Shown piece by piece: positions 25,105 to 64,000 of a stretch of 64,000 nucleotides of DNA. Position 1 is the stretch's first letter, and every line of letters starts with the position of its first letter. Source of the DNA: Semisulcospira habei (lineage: Eukaryota; Mollusca; Gastropoda; Semisulcospiridae). Location: NCBI GenBank assembly GCA_036245525.1, contig BTPG01000004.1, positions 209,908,912 to 209,972,911 on the forward strand. The letters run 5' to 3'. The notes under the pieces are model-generated. The model saw nothing but the letters and a program-made list of their open reading frames with translations, made no database searches and had not been told where the DNA came from. The translations under genes were made by a program, and so were the position numbers.

Positions 25105-26050
25105 ATGTTTCTTTCTAATAATAATAATAATAATTACGTTATTTATAATGCGCTTATCTTATAATAATTATAACTCTAAGCGCGCACTCACAACTCGCGC
25201 ACGCATGCGCACGCTTTAGACAACGACTCACGTACCACAAATAGTGAGATACATTACGACAGTCCGCAGCTTGGGGTGAGGAGTGTGGTGATATAGTGCT
25301 AGAACAGTTGAAAGAGGTGAGTTTTGAGGGCGGACTGGAAGGAGGAGAGAGAGTGTTTCTGACGGAGAGAGAGTGGGAGAGTGTTCCAGGTGGATGGACC
25401 GTATACTGAGAAGAAGCGGGGGCCGAAAGTGCTGAGTTTGGTGCGGGGGATATGGAGGCAGAGAGGGTCGGAGGGAGCGGGAAGGAGTGTAGGGATGAAG
25501 TAAGTTGGAGAGATAGGCAGGAGCGCAGTTGTTCAGGGATTTGTAGCAGAGAGACAGAATCTTGTATTGGATGCGTTGTGGGATGGGAAGCCAATGAAGG
25601 AGTTTGAGCAGGGGAGTGATGTGGTCGGATTTTTTCTTTCTGAGGACGAGGCGGGCAGCATTGTTCTGGACGCGCTGGAGAGTGAAAGTGGTGGAGTGAG
25701 GGAGGCCGGTTGCAGTAGTCGATGCGAGATAGGATGAGAGAGACAGCAAGTTTGGTGGCAGCTTCGGTAGTGAGGTATTTTCTGATCTGACTGATGCGGC
25801 GGAGGTGGAAGTAGCATGCCTGGGCCGTGGCGAAGACGAAGCTGGTCATGGAAAGAGAGGAATCAAGGATAACGCCGAGGTTTTTGGCCGAGTCAGAGAG
25901 GGAGATGGGGGTGCTGTCGAGTTGAAGGTGGAGAGAGGGAGGGAGGGAAAGTTTCTGGCGAGTGCCTACCAGTCGGCCGTGCGAGTCAGTAGTGACTGAG
26001 TGTTGTCGAATTTGTCTTCGTCTTGTAGTTGTGAGTCGTCAGCGTATCTT
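25105..26050 (-). mobile_element. 3' fragment of a LINE on the minus strand (reverse transcriptase C-terminus)
   Basis: Read on the minus strand, 25228-25749 gives QRVQNNAARLVL, DHITPLLKLLHWLPIPQRIQ and YKILSLCYKSL, the typical C-terminal sequence after a LINE RT. Another frame upstream gives LDSTPISLSDSAKNLGVILD and KLAVSLILSRIDYCN. At least one frameshift separates the two. The (TTA)n at 25118-25133 is the probable 3' tail. The RT catalytic core is absent. Confidence 0.85.
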
Positions 26051-26385
26051 ATTAATAATCGCATGATTATTTGTATACAGTATTTACATAAGCCTACAGT
26101 TTGTCTCGGCTGTCGGGTACGATTAAGTCCATTGTGACCTGTATGCCCTAGGTATGAAAATCAGACAATGTTCTGCACCACTTTTTAGGAGTCATTTGTA
26201 AAACAGCTAAAATAACTTTTACGAAAAAACTATCTTCTCATTAATACCCACATGATTTTCATAAACAATGTTTGCATAAGCCTGCTGTTTGTCGGGGCCC
26301 TGTGGTAGGATTAGATCAAATTGTGACCTGTAAGCCCTAGGTGTGGAAAATCAGCAAGAAAATTGCAAAGTTAATTCTCTGATAC

Positions 26386-29300
26386 CTCGCGCTGGGACCA
26401 TACGGCGTTGAGGCGCGTCCCCTGGGTGGTGGATAGGGGGTCCCTCGTGAGAGGGGTGCACCGAATGAAATAAGGTGCCGTGAACCAACATGGTCTAAGG
26501 GAAGGTGACCCCGACAGAAAACCCCTGGTCCTCCTAGTAGCTTCCCCACCCTGCAAAAAAGGAAATAGCTACAAAAACGCCGACGAAAAGACTAACAGTA
26601 ATTCCTTTCCTGGAGGAGGAAGGTTCTTCTACTAGAAGACTTATGACGTCCTGTGGTGAAAGCCGGAAGTCTTCGGAAGCCACAGGACCGAGCCGCCTCT
26701 CTCTATCCAGGGATACAACCATGGGCACATGGAACGTCAAGACCATGTACCAGAGCGGCAAGGCCGCCCAGATAGCAGCGGAAATGCAAAAGTACAACCT
26801 TTCCCTGCTAGGCATCAGTGAAGCCAGATGGACGCAGTCTGGCCAGAAAAGGCTGTTAAGTGGGGAGATGATTCTGTATTCAGGTCATGAAGAGGAGAAT
26901 GCCCCCCATACAGAAGGAGTAGCACTCATGCTGTCACCAGTGGCACAGAGAGCGCTGATGGGCTGGGAACCTCTTGGGCCAAGAATTATAACAGCAGCCT
27001 TTAGAACCAAGAAAAAGCTCAAGCTGAACGTCATCCAGTGTTATGCGCCCACCAATGACAGTGACGAGGAAGAGAAACAAGAGTTCTACGACCGACTCCA
27101 GAGTGCCGTGGACAAATGTGCGGAGCGAGACATCACCATCGTCATGGGCGATTTTAATGCCAAAATAGGGGAGGACAACACCGGATACGAAGAGGTGATG
27201 GGGAGACAGGGACTAGGCTCGGAGATGAGTGAGAACGGGGAGAGGTTTGTAGACTTTTGTGCTCTAAACCGACTTGTCATTGGAGGCAGCATCTTCCCAC
27301 ACAGAAGAATACACAAAGCAACTTGGGTCTCACCTGACCATACAACAGAGAACCAAATAGACCATATCTGCATTAGCAAGAAATTTAGAAGATCCCTTCA
27401 AGATGTTCGAGTGAGGAGGGGAGCAGATGTCGCCTCAGACCACCATCTGCTTACCTTAAGAATGAAGCTCAAGCTAAAGAAAAGCCGCACAGAGACAACA
27501 AGAAGACAGCGCTATAATGTAGGCCTCCTGAGAGAAACTGGAGTTAGAGAAGAGTTCAAACTGGTGCTGTCCAACCGGTTTCAAGCGCTACAGGAGCTAG
27601 TAAATGAAGAGGAGGCGGTCACCACAGAGCAGCAGTGGAAGGCAGTTAGAGAGGCGCTGAACTCAACCTGTAGGGTTCAGGAAACACCACCACAAGGACT
27701 GGCTGTCGGCACAGACCTTGAAGAAGATAGAAGCGAGGAAGCAGAAGAAAGCAGCGGTCAACAACAGTCGCACGAGAGCAGCCAAAGTAAGGGCACAGGG
27801 GGAATACTCGGAAGCCAACCGCGAGGTGAAGAGGAGTATCAGGGCAGACAAGAGGGCCTACACAGACAGCCTGGCAGCAGAGGCAGACTGGCAGCAGGCA
27901 GCGGCAACATGAAACAGCTCTACGACATTACCAGAAGATTGTCGGGTAAGTATGGCCATACAGAAAGACCAGTAAAAGACAAAGAAGGCAAGCCTATTGC
28001 AGACAGAGCAGACCAACTCGACAGATGGGCCGAGTATTTTGAAGAGTTACTGAACAGACCTAGCCCACCCGACCCCCCCGACATCCAGCCGGCAGAGACC
28101 GACCTACCCATCAGCTGTGACAGACCCAGCCGGGAAGAGATCAGAAAAGCAGTGGCATTTTTGAAGAATGGCAAAGCAGCAGGGCCAGATGGCATCCCAG
28201 CGGAGTCTCTGAAAGCAGACCTAGAGACAACAGTTGAGATGCTGTACCCACTGTTTGGAAAGATCTGGGAAGAGGAGGTGATGCCAGCTGACTGGAAGGA
28301 GGGGTACCTAATCAAGCTTCCCAAGAAAGGCGACCTCAGCAAGTGTTCCAACTACAGAGGAATCACCTTGCTGTCAGTACCAGGAAAGGTCTTCAACAGG
28401 ATCATCCTAGAGAGAATGAAGAGCTCCGTTGACCCCCAGCTGAGAGACCAGCAAGCAGGATTCAGGAAGAACCGATCATGTACAGACCAGATCGCCACTC
28501 TCCGCATCATCGTGGGACAGTCTCTGGAGTGGAGCTCCCCGCTGTACGTCAACTTTGTGGATTATGAGAAAGCATTTGACAGCGTGGACCGAGAGACTCT
28601 GTGGAAACTCCTACGACACTACGGTGTACCCACAAAGCTCGTCCGCCTGATCAAGAGCAGCTATGATGGCATGACATGTCGCGTGATCCACGAAGGGCAG
28701 TTCACCAGAGAGCTCCAGGTCAGAACTGGTGTCAGGCAGGGGTGTCTGCTGTCTCCGTTCCTCTTCCTACTGGCCATAGACTGGGTCATGAAGATGACCA
28801 CAGAGCACAGACGAAGTGGAATACAGTGGACACTGTGGACACAGCTTGACGACCTCGATTTTGCAGACGACTTGGCATTACTGTCCCACACTCATCAACA
28901 AATGCAGAACAAGACCACGAGGCTTGCTGACATCTCGTCCCAATTGGGCCTCACCATTCACAAACAGAAAACAAAGACAATGAGGCTGAACGCAACCAGG
29001 GAAGAACCAGTCTTGCTTGCTGGCACCCCGTTGGAGGAGGTGGAGTCCTTCACCTATCTCGGGAGCATCATAGACAAAAAAGGCGGCACTGATGCAGATG
29101 TCAGAGCACGAATCGGTAAAGCCAGAGCAGCCTTTCTCCAGTTGAAAAAAGTGTGGAGTTCCAGAGAGCTGTCACAACACACCAAAGTCCGGATTTTCAA
29201 CTCCAATGTAAAAGCAGTTCTCCTATATGGAACAGAGACATGGAGATTGACAAAAACCTCAGTCAACAGAGTACAGACCTTCATGAACAGTTGCCTTAGA

Positions 29301-29654
29301 AGAATTTTGAAAATCCACTGGCCAGAGAAGATCAGCAACGTCAGACTCTGGGAGAGAACAGAGCAGATAACAGCAGAGAATGAAATTGGGCGAAGAAGAT
29401 GGGGATGGATCGGTCACAGTCTGAGAAAGCCAGCTTCCAGTATCACTAGGCAGGCATTGTCATGGAACCCCCAGGGAAAGAGGAAAAGAGGTAGGCCGAG
29501 AAACTCCTGGCGTCGAGACCTCCAAGCAGACATCAAGAGACTGGGAACCACCTGGAGTAGAATCGAAGGAGAAGCACAGGACAGGAGTTGCTGGAGGTCT
29601 CACGTCGACGGCCTATACCCGGGTAGGGGTGACAGGCGTAAGTAAGTAAGTAAG
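26386..29654 (+). mobile_element. Full-length RTE-type non-LTR retrotransposon with target-site duplication
   Basis: The 14-bp direct repeat TAATTCTCTGATAC flanks the element at 26372-26385 and 29655-29668. The 5' untranslated part (26386-26642) is GC-rich, and the 3' end is a short (TAAG)n tail at about 29638-29654, as in RTE elements. There is one long open frame and no ORF1. A perfect duplication and an open frame point to a recent insertion. It lies in the inferred first intron in the same sense as the channel gene. Confidence 0.93.
26643..29645 (+). CDS. RTE retrotransposon endonuclease / reverse transcriptase polyprotein, 1000 aa
   Basis: Residues about 27-280 form an APE-like endonuclease with GTWNVKTM, ISEARW, YAPTND, GDFNAKIG and the terminal SDHHLL motif. 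Residues about 430-800 form the reverse transcriptase with GKAAGPDGIPAE, YRGITLLSVPGKV, DYEKAFDSV, GVRQGCLLSP and the catalytic FADDLALLS. A C-terminal region (GRRRWGWIGHSLRKP) follows. The true start may be the Met at 26643 or the one at 26721 just before GTWNVK. Residues about 345-420 (DNA about 27672-27908) are not the usual RTE linker. The family-typical sequence (KKIEARKQKKAAVNNSRTRA and on) lies there in another frame, at 27718-27912. Two opposite frameshifts therefore keep the frame open while scrambling some 75 residues. Such genes are often misannotated as craniofacial development protein 2-like. Confidence 0.93.
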   Translation: MTSCGESRKSSEATGPSRLSLSRDTTMGTWNVKTMYQSGKAAQIAAEMQKYNLSLLGISEARWTQSGQKRLLSGEMILYSGHEEENAPHTEGVALMLSPVAQRALMGWEPLGPRIITAAFRTKKKLKLNVIQCYAPTNDSDEEEKQEFYDRLQSAVDKCAERDITIVMGDFNAKIGEDNTGYEEVMGRQGLGSEMSENGERFVDFCALNRLVIGGSIFPHRRIHKATWVSPDHTTENQIDHICISKKFRRSLQDVRVRRGADVASDHHLLTLRMKLKLKKSRTETTRRQRYNVGLLRETGVREEFKLVLSNRFQALQELVNEEEAVTTEQQWKAVREALNSTCRVQETPPQGLAVGTDLEEDRSEEAEESSGQQQSHESSQSKGTGGILGSQPRGEEEYQGRQEGLHRQPGSRGRLAAGSGNMKQLYDITRRLSGKYGHTERPVKDKEGKPIADRADQLDRWAEYFEELLNRPSPPDPPDIQPAETDLPISCDRPSREEIRKAVAFLKNGKAAGPDGIPAESLKADLETTVEMLYPLFGKIWEEEVMPADWKEGYLIKLPKKGDLSKCSNYRGITLLSVPGKVFNRIILERMKSSVDPQLRDQQAGFRKNRSCTDQIATLRIIVGQSLEWSSPLYVNFVDYEKAFDSVDRETLWKLLRHYGVPTKLVRLIKSSYDGMTCRVIHEGQFTRELQVRTGVRQGCLLSPFLFLLAIDWVMKMTTEHRRSGIQWTLWTQLDDLDFADDLALLSHTHQQMQNKTTRLADISSQLGLTIHKQKTKTMRLNATREEPVLLAGTPLEEVESFTYLGSIIDKKGGTDADVRARIGKARAAFLQLKKVWSSRELSQHTKVRIFNSNVKAVLLYGTETWRLTKTSVNRVQTFMNSCLRRILKIHWPEKISNVRLWERTEQITAENEIGRRRWGWIGHSLRKPASSITRQALSWNPQGKRKRGRPRNSWRRDLQADIKRLGTTWSRIEGEAQDRSCWRSHVDGLYPGRGDRRK

Positions 29655-30655
29655 TAATTCTCTGATACGTCATATGTTAGTACTGCGATGAGTGACGTAT
29701 AACATCGAGTCGTCACTATAAACACAGCGTCGTGGGAATAATGATGCCATGACGTGAAGCTTGAAGTGACGTCATTTCGCTGCTCGTGCTATTATTATTA
29801 TTATTATTATTATTATTTTAATAGCTATGCTACGCCAAAACACGGAGCTTACGAATGGCGGGAATCGCCGTGTGTCCGTCTTTATCATTTCTGTGTGCCA
29901 GTGTGTATGCCGGATAAGAGGGTGGGTTGGAGTAGAAGGAGATGGATTCCTGTCGCTACATGAGCCCAAAGAGCGTACTAATGGCGGGAAGCGCCGTGTG
30001 TCCGTCTTTATTTGTGTGCGTCGACGTGTGTGTTGATCAGGGGTTGGCTTAGAGAGGAGGGAAAAGATTCAGCATAATAAGCCTAAAAATATGAACAACT
30101 CTGAATGTTCCTAAAAGATAAACACATCTGAGCTCCAAACAATACGGTAGACTTTGGGATGAAATCCTCATCTTGTTTTCATGCGATAATGTTTCTTGTT
30201 ATTATGATTATATTTTACACGTTCACTATAAATAACTTCATAGACAATTTAAGTCATGTTTTAAACATAATGCTGCGCGTTGACTTCCGATGTCATACGA
30301 AATAGGTCAACTTTGACCGACGTCATTTGTCGTTGAGTAAGCTGAGAAATGGCACGGTTATTTCGAAGCGAACGAAGTAGGCTAGAGAGCTCACTTGAAG
30401 AAGCCGCAACAGGATACAGTTTGCATTATGTCAACACCTACTGGACGGGCGCCTTTGCTGGACGGGCGCCCTTGCCGGCTGATTGGGCAGTGTGGCCTGT
30501 GCACACATGATTTTTACCGTGTGATTTGCTTTTGTTTCAGATCTGTTTGTTCGTTTCTTTATTTGTTTCTGTGTTTCTTTGCATTTGACTGAGAAACAGC
30601 CAGAAAACGTGTTTGCCCATGTGTAATTGAAACGCTGTTGTACTAGAAATTAACA

Positions 30656-30657
<2 letters not shown>

Positions 30658-30741
<84 letters not shown>
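30658..30741. repeat. (TG)n microsatellite
   Basis: About 41 TG units ending at TTAACCC. Confidence 0.96.
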
Positions 30742-30743
<2 letters not shown>

Positions 30744-30853
30744 ACCCTTCCCTGCCACTGTACGTCCATTTTTGTGTTTCTGAAATCATTGTTCATTCAA
30801 TGAACCGGCAAAAGCCAGAACAGTCCAAGTGAAACAAGGATCCAAACTGGTCT

Positions 30854-30911
30854 CAGCAAGAGGCATAGATCCTCATGAGCCCCCGATCCATGAGGATCTT
30901 GTCTCTTGCAG
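30854..30911. mobile_element. H3 hairpin
   Basis: GCAAGAGGCATAGATCCTCA ... TGAGGATCTTGTCTCTTGC, centre shortened. Confidence 0.8.
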
Positions 30912-31123
30912 TTGGATTGTGTTGGCCTTTCCTCGACAGTAAATGGGTTTCTGGACAAATATTACAGCGCAATATGATATGATGAAAAAAAATGTATTGT
31001 ATGTTAATTAAGAATCTTTGCCTCTGAATCGCAATGCATTTTCTCTACTTGACATTTGATCACCATTATGTGTATATTGTTGCCAATGCCTTTTGAAAAT
31101 ATTTGACACATGCCTGTGGAATG

Positions 31124-31141
31124 CTCCTTAACCCTCTCTAC
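31124..31141 (+). other. U12-type (minor spliceosome) branch point and AC 3' splice site of intron 1
   Basis: CTCCTTAAC at 31124-31132 matches the U12 branch-site consensus TTCCTTRAC except at the first base. It lies about ten bases before CTCTAC, and the coding exon begins right after this AC. No AG occurs between the branch site and the PFEYM codons; the first AG is inside the codon for E of PFEY. The exon starting at 31142 is 106 nt, the size I recall for vertebrate exon 2, and its first G can complete a proline codon as in W-P-P-F-E-Y. Conserved AT-AC minor introns are known in voltage-gated Na and Ca channel genes. The matching ATATCC donor was not found in the window and is presumed upstream. 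Confidence 0.72.
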
Positions 31142-63661
<32,520 letters not shown>

Positions 63662-64000
63662 GTCAGTACTTTTACGGCTAAGTGTGCTTGTCTTTGATTT
63701 CAGACTTTACAGCCCGGTACACAATCTGACGTGCTTATGTGTTGAGGGGGTAGTGGTGGTGGTGGGGGGGGGGGGGGGGGGGGGGGGGCTATATACAGCA
63801 CTTCCAGATGCTAACCTTCTTTTTCCTGGAGGAGGGTGTGTGTGTTGGGAGGGGAGTGGGGGTGGGCTATATACAGCGCTTCCAGATGCCAACAGATGCT
63901 AACCTTCTTTTTCCTGGAAGAGGGTGTGTGTGTGGGGGGGGGGGGGGGGGGGGGGGGGCGCTCAGGAGAATTTATGCCCCTTGATGGCCATGGATTTTTG
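63662..64000 (+). other. start of intron 15
   Basis: Contains two copies of a unit of about 100 bp (ctatatacagc.cttccagatgc ... ctttttcctgga ... tgtgtgtg), each next to a poly-G run (63763-63788 and 63934-63958), then a half H3 hairpin at the window end (about 63959-63990). Confidence 0.8.

Noticed and set aside
26643..29645. A host single-exon gene of 1000 codons (craniofacial development protein 2-like)
   Set aside because: Endonuclease and reverse transcriptase motifs, the target duplication and the TAAG tail show it is an RTE retrotransposon.

Overview
The window is eukaryotic, intron-rich and repeat-laden DNA. It carries 15 spliced coding segments, all on the + strand, of one gene: a voltage-gated calcium channel alpha-1 subunit of the CaV2 type (the presynaptic N/P/Q/R class; Drosophila cacophony, vertebrate CACNA1A/B/E). 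Protein details (EEHLP after IS1, TMEGWT selectivity filter, QQIEREL-GY-EW beta-subunit motif, ARRLAALRKMK in the I-II linker) fit an invertebrate CaV2. The RTE and DIRS retroelements and the many palindromic mini-transposons suggest a lophotrochozoan, most likely a gastropod mollusc. The species cannot be named from sequence alone.

Layout: 1-31141 contains no recognisable coding exon and is read as the large first intron (exon 1 probably lies upstream). It is filled with microsatellites, hairpin MITEs, a truncated LINE (12680-14606), a reverse-strand LINE 3' fragment (25105-26050) and a young RTE retrotransposon with target-site duplication (26386-29654). From 31142 to 63661 the exons follow vertebrate-like order and sizes: exon 2 (IS1), 3 (IS2), a mutually exclusive pair 4a/4b (IS3-IS4), 5 (IS5), 6 (pore I), 7 (IS6), 8 (AID), 9-11 (I-II linker), 12 (IIS1), 13 (IIS2), 14 (IIS3-IIS4) and 15 (IIS4-IIS6 side of domain II, i.e. 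IIS5). The gene continues beyond the window. Joined without 4a, the exons keep one open frame of about 561 codons with matching phases at every junction.

Two points about the gene stand out. Exon 2 has an AT-AC, U12-type 3' splice site rather than AG. The voltage-sensor exon is duplicated into 4a (4 positive S4 residues) and 4b (5); the reading frame allows exactly one of them to be used, which parallels the IS4 alternative exons of Drosophila cacophony.

Introns 6 and 12 each hold a decayed, same-sense DIRS-like tyrosine-recombinase retrotransposon (A 43334-49864, B 55618-61889). Each has inverted terminal repeats, an internal complementary region and a poly-C/stem-loop array in its leader. 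Element B ends only about a dozen bases before exon 13.

Hairpin families named below: H1 (arms around AAGGGTAGTGCCAGA / GCTTGGCGCC; subtypes A 'TAATTCAAGGGTAGTGCC' and B 'TAGTTCAAGGGTGGTGCC'), H2 (CTGTCGGTAGCGGTTTTTG ... its inverse), H3 (GAGGCATAGATCCTCATGAG ... inverse), H4 (TTAACTCATTC ... GAATGAGTTAA), and minor families H5-H8. H1, H2 and H4 typically start TTAACCC or TTAACTC and end with the complement, so they look like TTAA-targeting (piggyBac-like) MITEs. All names are descriptive and were made here.
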